This document shows, in pieces, positions 1 to 9,344 of a stretch of 64,000 nt of DNA. The DNA lies in NCBI RefSeq assembly GCF_002157835.1, contig NZ_CP020809.1, positions 5,084,001 through 5,148,000 on the forward strand, written 5' to 3'. The stretch is from Mycobacterium dioxanotrophicus. Lineage in GTDB: Bacteria > Actinomycetota > Actinomycetes > Mycobacteriales > Mycobacteriaceae. The notes beneath the pieces were generated by a model. It searched no databases, had not been told where the DNA came from, and worked only from the letters and a program-made list of their open reading frames with translations. A program made the position numbers and the translations under genes. How positions within the stretch are numbered: the stretch's first letter is position 1; every line of letters starts with the position of its first letter.

Positions 1-1
1 G

Positions 2-130
2 AAGGCATTCTTCAAACGCCAGGCCGCCAATCCGAAATACCTCAAGGACGGTGACGTCGTCGAGGCCACCATCGCCACCGACGACGCAGCTATCGACCTT
101 GGGGCGCAACGTATGCGCGTGCGGTGGTGA
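2..130 (+). CDS. Fumarylacetoacetate hydrolase family protein, C-terminal end (partial)
   Basis: Only the last 42 codons lie in the window; the reading frame is open from base 2 and stops at TGA 128-130. The visible end has the DGDVVEATI and IDLG-QR pattern typical of the C-terminus of FAH-fold enzymes (2-hydroxyhepta-2,4-diene-1,7-dioate isomerase/5-oxopent-3-ene-1,2,5-tricarboxylate decarboxylase type, or acylpyruvate hydrolases). Such enzymes act late in aromatic ring-cleavage pathways. The stop overlaps the start of the flavin hydroxylase gene (GTGA), so the two are probably one operon, which fits an aromatic or ring-hydroxylation route. The family call is from a short tail and the exact reaction cannot be given. 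Confidence 0.65.
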   Translation, partial: KAFFKRQAANPKYLKDGDVVEATIATDDAAIDLGAQRMRVRW

Positions 131-1617
131 ACCACCATCCGGTCGTCATCATCGGCGCCGGCCCGACCGGGGTCACCGCAGCCACCCTGCTGGCCCAGTA
201 CGGCGTCGACGCGCTGGTGCTGGACCGGTGGCCCGATGTCTACCCGCAGCCCCGTGCGGTGCATCTCGACGACGAGATCTACCGCGTCATCGACCGGCTC
301 GGCATCGCCGAGGAGTTCTCGGCGATCTCGCGACCTGCGTTGGGGCTGCGGTTGCTCGACGACGACCTGCGGGTCTTGAACGAGTTCCGCCGCGATCCCG
401 CGCACAGTCCCAACGGCTTCCCGCAGGCCACCATGTTCGACCAGCCGGAGTTCGAAAAGCTGTTACGCGACAACCTTTCCCGGTACCCGCACATCCGATT
501 GTGGGGTGGCGCCGAGGTGGTCGACATCGAACCCGGCACGCCCGCGCGCATCACCGTCGCCGCGGGGACGACCATGCACACCCTCACCGCCGACTACGTG
601 CTCGGGTGTGACGGCGCGAACAGTGTGGTGCGCACCCGAATCGGCTCAACGATGCGTGATCTTCGCTTCGAGCAGCGCTGGTTGGTCGTCGACGTCGCCA
701 CCACCGCTGACCTGCACCAGTGGGAGGGTGTGCATCAGGTGTGCAGCACCCGCCGAGCCGGCACCTACATGCGGATCGGCGCTACCCGCTACCGTTGGGA
801 GTTCCGGCTGCTGCCAGGAGAATCCGCCGCCGACTTCTCGACGCTGTCCGCGCTACGCCCGCTGATCGCGCCGTGGACGGCCGAAGTCACCGAGGACCGA
901 CTGGAACTCGTGCGCGTCACCGAATACACCTTCCGCGCGCAAGTGGCCGACCGCTGGCGCCGAGGGAACATCTTCCTACTGGGCGACGCGGCCCATCTCA
1001 CCCCGCCGTTCATCGGCCAGGGCATGGGCGCCGGCCTGCGCGACGCTGTGAACCTGACCTGGAAGCTGGCGGGTGTCCTGCACGGCAGTCTCGACCCTGC
1101 GGAGCTGGACACCTACGAGTCCGAACGAATACCCCATGCCCGCAGCATGATCGGGTTGGCGCTCAACGTCGGACGGGCGATGACCGCAGGCGGCCGATTC
1201 GGCCGTCTGGCGCGCCGCGTCGTGGTGCCCCGACTACATCTCGTCCCGGTCCTGCGCCGCAGGGTGCTCGATTCGCGCACCCCGTCGCTGCGGCCGGCCG
1301 GGCCCGGAAAGCTGGCCGGCCGGTTGTGCCCGAACCCGGTCCTGGACGACGGAACACGACTAGACACCCGGCTCGGCCCTGGTTTCGCGGTGCTGAGTGT
1401 CCGGGCGTTGACCGATGCCGAATCCGCCCGCGTCGCCGCGTGCGGTGCCACGACGTATATTGATTCCATTGGTGCCGTTGGTGATTGGCTGCGGCGCGGT
1501 CATGCCGTCGCGGCCGTCGTGCGTCCGGACCGCACTGTGGCCTGCGCCGGACGCGACGTGCGCGCCCTGCTCGACGCCTTGCCCACCTTCCACACCCCGG
1601 CCAGGAGGATGCCATGA
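127..1617 (+). CDS. FAD-dependent aromatic hydroxylase (MhpA-like, group A flavin monooxygenase)
   Basis: About 496 residues. The N-terminus carries the Rossmann FAD motif VIIGAGPTGVTAA. A second FAD/ribityl-binding motif, GDAAHLTPPFIGQGMGAGLRD, follows near residue 290, then NLTWKLAGVL. This is the signature of NAD(P)H-dependent aromatic ring hydroxylases such as 3-(3-hydroxyphenyl)propionate 2-hydroxylase. The C-terminal thioredoxin-like part is present but the substrate is not readable. Two tandem GTG codons (124 and 127) are possible starts; 127 overlaps the TGA of the preceding FAH-family gene and is preferred because of coupling. Its own stop overlaps the P450 start (ATGA), so FAH, hydroxylase and P450 form one transcription unit. 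Confidence 0.85.
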   Translation: MNHHPVVIIGAGPTGVTAATLLAQYGVDALVLDRWPDVYPQPRAVHLDDEIYRVIDRLGIAEEFSAISRPALGLRLLDDDLRVLNEFRRDPAHSPNGFPQATMFDQPEFEKLLRDNLSRYPHIRLWGGAEVVDIEPGTPARITVAAGTTMHTLTADYVLGCDGANSVVRTRIGSTMRDLRFEQRWLVVDVATTADLHQWEGVHQVCSTRRAGTYMRIGATRYRWEFRLLPGESAADFSTLSALRPLIAPWTAEVTEDRLELVRVTEYTFRAQVADRWRRGNIFLLGDAAHLTPPFIGQGMGAGLRDAVNLTWKLAGVLHGSLDPAELDTYESERIPHARSMIGLALNVGRAMTAGGRFGRLARRVVVPRLHLVPVLRRRVLDSRTPSLRPAGPGKLAGRLCPNPVLDDGTRLDTRLGPGFAVLSVRALTDAESARVAACGATTYIDSIGAVGDWLRRGHAVAAVVRPDRTVACAGRDVRALLDALPTFHTPARRMP

Positions 1618-2789
1618 CCACCGTTGCGGAGTACCCGGCGAACATCTACACAACCGACGCCATCCTCAACCCCTACCCCCACTATCAGCGGATGCGCCGG
1701 CTCGGCCCGGCGGTATGGCTCAACCGGCACAAGTGTTTCGCACTGCCGCGTTATCCCGAGTGCAAGGCCACGCTGCGCGACGACCAACAGTTCCTGTCCG
1801 ATCACAGCGTTGCACTGAACGCCTTGTGCAACAGGCTGTCCCGCGGAACCACACTGGCCAGTGATGGTGACGAGCACGCGCGGCGGCGCAAACTGGTCGC
1901 GCACCGGCTGCTGCCGCGGGCTCTGCGGGGCGTCAGCGACGCCGTCGACGATCAGGCACGCAGTGTCGTGGAGGCCGCCGTCGCCCGCGGCACCGTCGAC
2001 GGTGTGGACCTCGCGACCGCGCTGCCGCTGGCCGTGGTGCCCGACCTGGTCGGCTGGCCCCGCGACCAACGCGAACATCTGCTGGCTTGGGGTGCCGCCA
2101 GCTTCGACATCCTGGGCCCGCTCAATTGGCAAGCAATCAAAGCGCTTCCACGCGCCGTTCAGATGGTTCGATTCGTCCGGCGGGTGGTCGCCGAACGTCG
2201 CGTCGTTCCCGGCAGCATCGTCGACGAACTGCTGCACGCCGCCGACGACGGTGTCCTGGCCCACGACGACTGCCCGGCCTTGATGATCGATTACATCGCC
2301 CCGTCGCTGGACACCACCATCAGCGCCATCCCCAACGCGCTGTATCTGCTGGGCACGCATCCCGAACAGTGGCAGCGGCTCAAGGAGGATCCCGCGCTGA
2401 TCCCCGGCGCCGTCAACGAGATCGTGCGCTACGAATCACCGCTGCGCGCGTTCGCCCGCAGAGTCAGCTGCGACACCGAGATCGCCGGTGTCGCAATCCC
2501 GTCGGGTGCACAGGTCCTGGTGATGTACGCGTCGGCCAACCGTGACGAGGACGAATGGGACCGGGCCGAGGTTTTCGACATCGGTCGCGATGCCGGCCGT
2601 CACATGGGATTCGGCAATGGTGCTCACGCCTGCGCAGGACAGGGGCTGGCGCGGCTGGAAACCACCGCGATGTTGCAGGCCCTGCTGCGCCGCGTCGACC
2701 GCATCGAAGTGGTCGGCGAGCCCGAGTGGGCGGTCAACAACATCATCCGCAGGCACCGCCGGCTGCCGCTGCGCCTGATCGCCGCCTGA
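1614..2789 (+). CDS. Cytochrome P450
   Basis: 391 residues, normal for a soluble bacterial P450. The heme-ligand loop F333-G-N-G-A-H-A-C340 gives the axial cysteine at 340. The ExxR motif of helix K is seen as EIVRYESPLR, and the I-helix contains a SLDTT stretch in place of the usual AGxDT. It is a monooxygenase needing ferredoxin and reductase partners; none is adjacent. The ATG at 1614 overlaps the stop of the flavin hydroxylase and follows AGGAGG about 7 nt upstream, so this start is firm even though the frame is open further upstream. Substrate unknown; the neighbours suggest a cyclic or aromatic compound. Confidence 0.92.
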   Translation: MTTVAEYPANIYTTDAILNPYPHYQRMRRLGPAVWLNRHKCFALPRYPECKATLRDDQQFLSDHSVALNALCNRLSRGTTLASDGDEHARRRKLVAHRLLPRALRGVSDAVDDQARSVVEAAVARGTVDGVDLATALPLAVVPDLVGWPRDQREHLLAWGAASFDILGPLNWQAIKALPRAVQMVRFVRRVVAERRVVPGSIVDELLHAADDGVLAHDDCPALMIDYIAPSLDTTISAIPNALYLLGTHPEQWQRLKEDPALIPGAVNEIVRYESPLRAFARRVSCDTEIAGVAIPSGAQVLVMYASANRDEDEWDRAEVFDIGRDAGRHMGFGNGAHACAGQGLARLETTAMLQALLRRVDRIEVVGEPEWAVNNIIRRHRRLPLRLIAA

Positions 2790-2802
2790 ACTCCCCGACG
2801 CT

Positions 2803-3339
2803 CTACCGAGCGAGCGCGCGTTCCAGATACGCCAGCGCATCGTTCGCATCGTCGGTGATGTGCACCAACTCGTCCAGTGGAATCGGCAGAAACCCGTCCT
2901 GCTCCATTCGACGCAGTTGCACCAGCAGACCGTCGTAGAAGCCGGAGGTATTGAGCAGCACGACGGGCTTGTCGTGCCGGCCATGCTTGCGCAGTTCCAG
3001 GATCTCGGTCAGCTCGTCCATTGTGCCCAGGCCGCCGACCAGCACCACGATGGCGTCGCTTCGGGCCAGTAACGTGGCCTTGCGCTCGGCCAGGTCACGC
3101 GTGAAGACCATCTCGTCGGCGTCCGCTTTTGCCTGGTGGCGCAAGAAATCCACCGAGATACCCACCAGCCGGCCCCCGCCGGCCCGCACTCCGTCGGCGA
3201 CGACCTTCATCAACCCGGTGTCGGATCCGCCCCACACCAAGGTGTTCCCGCGGGCACCGACGAGTTCGGCGAAGTCCAGCGCCGGCCCGGTGTAGCGCTC
3301 GTCGAGGTCCGCAGCGGACAGGAAGACACAGATGTTCAC
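2803..3339 (-). CDS. LOG family protein (TIGR00730, Rossmann fold; putative nucleoside-monophosphate phosphoribohydrolase)
   Basis: 178 residues. The protein has the LOG/lysine-decarboxylase-like signature: GGSDTGLM near residue 37 (usual GGGxxGLMG) and VGGLGTMDELTE near residue 102, matching PGGxGTxxE with the first proline replaced by valine. Characterised members cleave cytokinin riboside 5'-monophosphates or AMP/CMP to a free base and ribose 5-phosphate. The proline-to-valine change and the altered first motif make substrate prediction unsafe. The gene converges on the P450 with a 13-bp gap and is followed upstream, 9 bp away, by the DUF2993-type gene on the same strand, so these two may be co-transcribed. 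Confidence 0.8.
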   Translation of the reverse strand: MNICVFLSAADLDERYTGPALDFAELVGARGNTLVWGGSDTGLMKVVADGVRAGGGRLVGISVDFLRHQAKADADEMVFTRDLAERKATLLARSDAIVVLVGGLGTMDELTEILELRKHGRHDKPVVLLNTSGFYDGLLVQLRRMEQDGFLPIPLDELVHITDDANDALAYLERALAR

Positions 3340-3348
3340 GTGCGGGTC

Positions 3349-4326
3349 TCAGATGCTCGCAAAGCAGGAGTTGGCTTCCCCGTTGGGAATTGACGCGTTC
3401 TGACTGGAGAACTTGCCGACCACACCGGTGCTCGTCACCTCGACACTGTCGGCGTGGATACCCAACGGGTAGTTGTCATTCAGCTTCTTGGTGAGCCCGT
3501 CGAGCGCCGACTGCACGGCGTCCTTGGAGAACGGGCCGGTGGCGTCGAGCACCTGCAGGTTCAGGTCACCGTTGGTGACGACGGGCTTGGCGGTGATGCT
3601 GGTACCGCCCGCAGCTTCGAGGATGAGGGTGCCCGCGGCGGTGTCGGTGTGCACGTCGGTGAGCAGGTCTCCGACGAACGGCAGGTTCTCGGCCACCGTG
3701 TTCTTGATCCCGGCCGAGGTCCAGGACAGGGTCGCGGTGAGCGATCCGATGGTGCCCTTCGAATTGGCATCGCCCTGCAAGCGGATGTCGGACAGGCTCA
3801 CGTCGGCCGTCATCCCCTTGGCCGCTTGGACCTGGTTACCGGCGGTATCGACGGAGATATTGGTGTAGTGGCCGGTGATGTGCTGCCACAGGAACGGCGG
3901 ACTCACCCCGAACGAGATGGTGGCGCCGTCCTGCACGACGCACTGCGTGACGTCGGCCAGCAGCGTCCCCGCCCGGTGCCGGGCATACAGTTCGGCACCG
4001 GCCAGTCCGCCGACGATCAGCGCGACGACGATGACCACGACCAGGACGACGACCTGCCAACGCCGCGGCTTCTTCGGTGCACGCTCACCCGACGGCGGAC
4101 GCTGGCGGGTGAGCTTCTCGGTGGCCGGGCTGTCGGCCGGTGGCCGGTGGGCGCGCAACTGCTCGGTCGGTGGTTCGGGTTGGCCCGGCCGCGGTCGCGG
4201 CGGAGGGGGTCTCAGCCGTTCGGTCGGCGGCTCGGGTGGCCGCAGCCGCTGGGTCGCGGGGTCGGGCGGTGGCGCTCCCCGACCGCGCCAACCAGGTTGT
4301 CCGGGGCGTTGCGGCGGTGTCGACAC
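3349..4326 (-). CDS. Proline-rich membrane-anchored DUF2993 domain protein
   Basis: 325 residues. Residues 1-85 are rich in Pro, Arg and Thr with repeated PPTE(R/Q/K)LR-type units and are probably cytoplasmic and disordered. One transmembrane helix spans about residues 89-112 (VVVLVVVIVVALIVGGLAGAEL). The rest resembles DUF2993 domains: 'ADVTQCVVQDGATISFG', a strand-rich region and 'PLGIHADSVEVTSTGVVGKF'. The mycobacterial family member LmeA acts in cell-envelope lipomannan assembly, so an envelope role is plausible but inferred. It lies just downstream of the orphan MmpL on the same strand with 97 bp between them. Confidence 0.75.
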   Translation of the reverse strand: MSTPPQRPGQPGWRGRGAPPPDPATQRLRPPEPPTERLRPPPPRPRPGQPEPPTEQLRAHRPPADSPATEKLTRQRPPSGERAPKKPRRWQVVVLVVVIVVALIVGGLAGAELYARHRAGTLLADVTQCVVQDGATISFGVSPPFLWQHITGHYTNISVDTAGNQVQAAKGMTADVSLSDIRLQGDANSKGTIGSLTATLSWTSAGIKNTVAENLPFVGDLLTDVHTDTAAGTLILEAAGGTSITAKPVVTNGDLNLQVLDATGPFSKDAVQSALDGLTKKLNDNYPLGIHADSVEVTSTGVVGKFSSQNASIPNGEANSCFASI

Positions 4327-4423
4327 CTCGGCAATTCTGCCCCATCGACATGGGCACGAGCTGAGAAAGACGGTTCCCGCCGGCAGCCGGTGGCGTCAAT
4401 ACCGGCCCGACCTGGCCGTTCGC

Positions 4424-7294
4424 CTACGCCAGTGCCTGCTGTCGGTCCGTCAGCGCCGCCAGGCGACGCTTCGATGCGTCGGACTGCACCACCGTCGGCC
4501 ACCAGAACCACCGTCCCAGCAGGGCCGCGATGGCCGGCGTCATGAACGACCGCACAATGAGCGTGTCGAACAGCAAGCCGAGCGCGATGGTGGTGCCGAC
4601 CTGCGCCATGACCTTGAGGTCACTGAACGCGAACGAGGCCATCGTGAACGCGAACACCAGACCCGCCGATGTCACCACCGACCCGGTACCCGCCATCGCG
4701 CGGATGATCCCGGTCTTCAGCCCACCGTGCAACTCCTCCTTGAACCGGGACACCAGCAGCAGGTTGTAATCGGAGCCGACTGCCAGCAGCAGGATCACCG
4801 ACATGGCGAGCACCATCCAGTGCAGCTCGAGCCCGAGCAGGTGCTGCCAGACGAGCACCGACAGCCCGAACGAGGCACCGAGGGACAACAGCACCGTCCC
4901 GACGATGACGGCCGCGGCGACCGCACTGCGGGTGATGAGCAGCATGATGATGAAAATGAGTGATACCGCCGAGATTCCGGCGATCAGCAGGTCGTAGTGC
5001 GACCCGTCGCGCATGTCCTTGTAGGTTGCCGCCGTGCCCGCCAGATAGATCTTCGAGCCCTCCAGCGGAGTGCCCTTGATCGCCTCCCTGGCCGCCTGCT
5101 TGATGGGGTCGACATGCTCGACGCCTTCCGGCGTCGCGGGATCACCCTCATGGCTGATGATGAACCGCACCGACTTGCCGTCGGGTGAGATGAAGTTCTT
5201 CATGCCACGCTTGAAGTTGTTGTTGTCGAAGGCTTCCGGCGGAAGATAGAAAGTGTCGTCGTTGCGGGCGTCGTCGAAGGCCTGGCCCATGGCCGTCGAA
5301 TCCTCCTGCATCGCAGCCATCTGATCCTGCAGGCCGTTCTGGGTGGCGTACATCGTCAGCATCGTCGTCTTCATCGTCTTCATGGTCTCGATCTGCTGCG
5401 GCAGCAACGTAACGAGCTGCGGCATCAGGGAATCGAGACGCTCCAGGTCCGGCAGAAGCTTCTGGACGTCGTCGGTCATGGTGTCCATGCCGTCGAGAGT
5501 GTCGAAGATCGACCGGATGGACCAGCAGGCCGGGACGTCGAAGCAGTGCGGCTCCCAGTACAGATAGTTGCGCAGCGGCCGGAAGAAATCGTCGAAATCG
5601 GCTATGTGGTCGCGCAGTTCGGCGATGTCAATGGTCATCGTCCTGGTTTTGGTGACCATCTGATGCGTGGTGTCGGCCATCTCCTGGGTGAGGCCCGCCA
5701 TCCGCTCCATGATGTCGACGGTCTGCTGCATCTCATCGGCCTGCACCAGCATGTCGGACATCCGGTCCTGCATGTACTTGCGGTTCATCGTGTTCGTGGT
5801 GCCCTGCCGGCTGAGCAGGAACGGGATCGACGTGTGTTCGATCGGCCGGCCGTTCGGCCGGGTGATCGCCTGCACGCGCGAGATGCCCGGAACCCGGACG
5901 ATCGACTTGGCGATCCTGTCGATCACCAGAAAGTCGGCGGAATTCCGCAGATCGTGGTCGCTTTCGACCATGAGCAGCTCAGGGTTCATCCGGGCGGCGC
6001 TGAAATGCCGTTCAGCTGCGGCATATCCGACGCTGGCCGGCAGATCGGCCGGAAGGTACTTGCGCGCGTCGTAATTGGTCTTGTAGCCCGGTAACGTCAG
6101 CAATCCGACGAGCGCCAGCGCCAACGTCAGGACGAGGACGGGCCCTGGCCAGCGCACCACCACAACGCCGACGCGACGCCAACCCCGCGACCGGATACTG
6201 CGTCTGGGTTCGAAACGTCCGAACCGGCTGCCGAGCACGATCACCGCCGGGCCCATGGTCAGCGCCGCGATGACGGCGACGAACGTGCCGACCGCGCACG
6301 GCACACCCATGGTCTGGAAGTACGGCAGGCGGGTGAAACTCAGGCACAGCATGGCACCGGCGATCGTCATCCCGGATCCGAGGACAACATGCGCTGTACC
6401 GCGGAACATGGTGTAGTAAGCGACATCTCGGCCCTCGCCCGCGCCGCGCGCCTCCTGATACCGGCCGATCGCGAAGATCGCATAGTCGGTACCCGCGGCG
6501 ATGACCATCAACGTCAACAGGTTCACCGCGAACGTCGACAACCCGATGATGCCGAAATGAGCCAGGAAAGCGACGATGCCGCGGGCGGCCCCCAGCTCGA
6601 GGAAGACCATCAGCAACACCAGGATCATGGTCACGACCGACCGAAAGACGAGCACGAGCATCACCGCGATGACCACGAGCGTGATGGACGTGACCTTCGC
6701 GATGCTCTTGTCCCCCGCATGATGCTGATCGTTGATCAGCGGAGCGCCCCCGGTGACGTACACGTCGATACCCGGCGGAGGCGAAGATTTGGCGACGATC
6801 TCCCGCACCGCGGCGACGGAGTCGTTGGCCAGCGTTTCACCCTGGTTGCCGCGCAGGTAGACCTGCACGTAGGCCGACTTGCCGTCGTTGCTCTGGGCGC
6901 CCGAGGCGGTAAGCGGATCGCCCCAGAAGTCGGCGACGTGCTGCACGTGTGCGGTGTCGGCCTTCAGCGCGGCGACGACGCCGTCGTAATAGTGGTGCGC
7001 CTCGTCGCCGAGCGGCTGCCGGCCTTCCAGGACCACCATGGCGTTGCTGTCGGAGTCGAACTCCCGGAATTCGCTGCCGATCTTGCGCATGGCGATCATC
7101 GCGGGCGCATCCTGGGCGCTCAGCCCGACGGTGTGCTCCTCACCGACCTTCTCCAGTGGTGGTATGAGCACGTTCGTCAGGACGGTGAGCAGCACCCATC
7201 CCAGCAGGATGGGCACCGACAGTGCCCTGATGGCCTTCGCGAGACCGGCACCCTGTGCCGGTTCCACCGTCGACGCTGCTGAGTCGCTCCGCAC
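4424..7294 (-). CDS. MmpL family RND-type lipid transporter (no adjacent MmpS)
   Basis: 956 residues with the usual MmpL plan: one N-terminal helix, a large periplasmic loop, five helices, a second larger loop with several Met-rich heptads (coiled-coil-like, about residues 490-680), then the final helices. The proton-relay motifs are present: [16 protein letters not shown] in the first half and [15 protein letters not shown] in the second. MmpL proteins export trehalose esters, siderophores and other envelope lipids. Start is GTG at 7294, preceded by an AGAGGCAGG-type ribosome binding site. Unlike the second MmpL at 22287-25130, it has no MmpS next to it; its downstream neighbour is the DUF2993-type protein. 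Substrate not predictable. Confidence 0.92.
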   Translation of the reverse strand: MRSDSAASTVEPAQGAGLAKAIRALSVPILLGWVLLTVLTNVLIPPLEKVGEEHTVGLSAQDAPAMIAMRKIGSEFREFDSDSNAMVVLEGRQPLGDEAHHYYDGVVAALKADTAHVQHVADFWGDPLTASGAQSNDGKSAYVQVYLRGNQGETLANDSVAAVREIVAKSSPPPGIDVYVTGGAPLINDQHHAGDKSIAKVTSITLVVIAVMLVLVFRSVVTMILVLLMVFLELGAARGIVAFLAHFGIIGLSTFAVNLLTLMVIAAGTDYAIFAIGRYQEARGAGEGRDVAYYTMFRGTAHVVLGSGMTIAGAMLCLSFTRLPYFQTMGVPCAVGTFVAVIAALTMGPAVIVLGSRFGRFEPRRSIRSRGWRRVGVVVVRWPGPVLVLTLALALVGLLTLPGYKTNYDARKYLPADLPASVGYAAAERHFSAARMNPELLMVESDHDLRNSADFLVIDRIAKSIVRVPGISRVQAITRPNGRPIEHTSIPFLLSRQGTTNTMNRKYMQDRMSDMLVQADEMQQTVDIMERMAGLTQEMADTTHQMVTKTRTMTIDIAELRDHIADFDDFFRPLRNYLYWEPHCFDVPACWSIRSIFDTLDGMDTMTDDVQKLLPDLERLDSLMPQLVTLLPQQIETMKTMKTTMLTMYATQNGLQDQMAAMQEDSTAMGQAFDDARNDDTFYLPPEAFDNNNFKRGMKNFISPDGKSVRFIISHEGDPATPEGVEHVDPIKQAAREAIKGTPLEGSKIYLAGTAATYKDMRDGSHYDLLIAGISAVSLIFIIMLLITRSAVAAAVIVGTVLLSLGASFGLSVLVWQHLLGLELHWMVLAMSVILLLAVGSDYNLLLVSRFKEELHGGLKTGIIRAMAGTGSVVTSAGLVFAFTMASFAFSDLKVMAQVGTTIALGLLFDTLIVRSFMTPAIAALLGRWFWWPTVVQSDASKRRLAALTDRQQALA

Positions 7295-7396
7295 AACCTG
7301 CCTCTTCGATCAGGCCACTGTCGCCCCGTGGACAGGTCGCAAGCGATACACATCCGCTCTCGCGTGTAATACAACTAGCTCGTCAAAATGTTGCTG

Positions 7397-8146
7397 TCAA
7401 TCACTGGTTTCTTGCAGCGGCCGCGGCTGCTCGGCGTGTCGCCGGGCGCGCTCCCACGGCCAGGTCATCAGCGCCCACACGACCAGAACGATTGCGACCT
7501 CGGCCAAGAGGTACACCGGCCACGGGCCCAGCACGTCCAGCAGGGATGCCGTGGGGGGCTTTCTGTTGAGGTAGCCGTAGTTGGTTCCGGTGGCCGCGTT
7601 GAAGGCGAGCGTGACAGCTGCCCACCCGAGGGTGGCGATGACAGCGAAGCGGTAGTCGCGCCATCGCGGTCGATACCGACGTCCCCACGTGAGATAGATC
7701 GCCGCCCACACCACCAGTACGTGAAGCGTGAAGAACGTGATGAACAGGTGGTGGGGAAAGTCCGGAGCACCCTCCCTGGGCGTGCCGATGTCCGGGGTGA
7801 TCAACGCCTGCGAGCTCAGCACGAGGCCCCAGTAGTAGGTGAGAACGAACGCCCAATGTCGTTGGGACCACAGTGCGTAAGCCGCCGCGAGCTCCGCGAC
7901 GTCGCACAATTGCAGCGGCACCGAGGTGTCCATGGTGGGGTCGACCAGCTTGTAGCCCAGCGCCACCGCGAACGCCGCGATGAGCAGGACGGCCAGCACC
8001 CGGCTGAACGTCCGTGCCTGCGCCTCGGTCTGGCGACGGCCCACCACGACCAGAAGCACTGCACCCACCACGAACACCGCCAAGACCGCGCAGTGCGAGG
8101 GGCCGTAGGCCGCGAACTCACGTTGTGCAGAGAACACTTCGATCAT
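7397..8146 (-). CDS. YwaF-like (TIGR02206 family) integral membrane protein
   Basis: 249 residues with about six to seven hydrophobic helices. It begins near the N-terminus with FAAYGPSHCAVLAVFV and contains the family's conserved QLCDVAEL and HHLFITFFTLH stretches, the latter with histidines inside the membrane region. These point to the TIGR02206/YwaF family, whose biochemical role is not known to me. ATG at 8146 is the only reasonable start. It sits between the cutinase and the orphan MmpL on the same strand, 94 bp downstream of the cutinase stop. Confidence 0.7.
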   Translation of the reverse strand: MIEVFSAQREFAAYGPSHCAVLAVFVVGAVLLVVVGRRQTEAQARTFSRVLAVLLIAAFAVALGYKLVDPTMDTSVPLQLCDVAELAAAYALWSQRHWAFVLTYYWGLVLSSQALITPDIGTPREGAPDFPHHLFITFFTLHVLVVWAAIYLTWGRRYRPRWRDYRFAVIATLGWAAVTLAFNAATGTNYGYLNRKPPTASLLDVLGPWPVYLLAEVAIVLVVWALMTWPWERARRHAEQPRPLQETSD

Positions 8147-8240
8147 CTCCCCGTTTTGATGGCACGCAGGGAACGATTACCCATGATTCCAGGCGGAGTT
8201 CGATCTCGTCGGACGATGCCCGCAGGCTCTCCGAAGCGCG

Positions 8241-9131
8241 TCAGCGAACCGCCGAGACCCACCCCAGGTCAGGGGGCAGCGAAGCGGGGTCGGATGTCGA
8301 TGGGCCGGACACGGACGGCTGCGGGCCGCCGTACCCCGGCGTTCCGGAGCCGTATCCCGGTTGCGGGCCGTGCACCGAGGTCGCCGGGTCGTAGCCCGAC
8401 GACGGCCCATATCCGGGCACCGTCGGAGCAGACCCGGCCATCAGCTTGTCCGCAGCGAACGCCGCCGCCTGGGTGGTGTACACCCCGACGTAGCCCTCGG
8501 TGTGGCCGCTCCACGCGTTGCCCGGACCAGGGTGACAGATCGGGTCGGCGGGATTGCACAAGTCGATCGCCTTCGCACCGAGCAGTGCGCTATGGGTCGG
8601 CAGTGCCTGGTCGGTTCGGGTCGCCACGTCACCGAAGGTCGCGACCGCCGCGACGTTCTTCGCGTACTCGGCGGGCAGCGGATCACCCCAGCTGATCCCG
8701 CCCACAGGGACGCCGGCCACGATGTCCATCACGCTGGCGCCCTGTGAATAGCCGCCCAAGACGATCTGGGTGTTGGGACAGGACGACACCGTCGACTTGA
8801 GGTGGGAGATCGCGTCCTTTGCGCCGTCACCACCGTGCAACTGCAGCTTGCTGGCCTTGTAGTTCACCGCGTAGCTGGCGATGTTCATGCCGGTCTGCTT
8901 GCGCAGCGAATCGACGAAGGCGTCGCCGACACGGCCCAGACCGGCCGGCTCATCGGTACCGCGCGCGAAGATCACCTCGGCGTCGGCGCAGTCGGTGGCA
9001 GATGCCACCGGCAGGTTTGGGGCGACCAGCGCGACGCCGGCCGTGAACAGTGCAGTAGCGCCAAGCCCGACCCAGCGACCACCTGACCGCGCACTGCCCG
9101 TCCGGGGGCTACGTATGCGGCGAGAAAACAC
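8241..9131 (-). CDS. Secreted cutinase family serine esterase
   Basis: 296 residues. An Arg-rich N-terminus and a hydrophobic stretch (about 20-45) ending ASA form a signal peptide. The mature part starts [17 protein letters not shown], the standard start of mycobacterial cutinase-like proteins. The nucleophile is S129 in GGYSQG, and the C-terminal part has [10 protein letters not shown] and SGHTEGY supplying Asp and His. Cysteines match the usual two disulfides. The last 60 residues are rich in Gly, Pro, Ser and Tyr ([23 protein letters not shown]), a low-complexity tail not needed for catalysis and perhaps for wall contact. Mycobacterial cutinase-like enzymes act on lipid esters or phospholipids outside the cell. 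Confidence 0.9.
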   Translation of the reverse strand: MFSRRIRSPRTGSARSGGRWVGLGATALFTAGVALVAPNLPVASATDCADAEVIFARGTDEPAGLGRVGDAFVDSLRKQTGMNIASYAVNYKASKLQLHGGDGAKDAISHLKSTVSSCPNTQIVLGGYSQGASVMDIVAGVPVGGISWGDPLPAEYAKNVAAVATFGDVATRTDQALPTHSALLGAKAIDLCNPADPICHPGPGNAWSGHTEGYVGVYTTQAAAFAADKLMAGSAPTVPGYGPSSGYDPATSVHGPQPGYGSGTPGYGGPQPSVSGPSTSDPASLPPDLGWVSAVR

Positions 9132-9207
9132 GCCTCAATCTAGCGCGTGCCGGCAAAGGATCAAGGTCGCGTCACCACCGGTCACGGTGGACATACGCCG
9201 GCCGTTG

Positions 9208-9281
9208 GTGAGCGAAATGCGCAAAAAGGGAAATTCGCGCACTGCGCAGGTTGCGCGCACAAGCGAGCCAAGCCGGTCGAC
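9208..9281 (+). promoter_or_regulatory. Copy A of a ~74-bp upstream element shared with 12025-12098
   Basis: This stretch ends 63 bp before the MFS gene start. It matches 12025-12098 along most of its length: GAGCG(A/G)AA at the left, a central CGCGC block, GCGCACAAGCG(A/G)GCC and GTCGAC at the right. It contains TTGCGCGCACAA, an imperfect form of the exact 12-bp palindrome in copy B. A shared operator or RNA element for the same small gene cluster is inferred. Confidence 0.5.
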
Positions 9282-9344
9282 ACCGGCCTAGCTTGGCGGC
9301 ATTCGCCCTCGTCAACGCCCTGGAACGGCACCGGAAGGCTCGAA

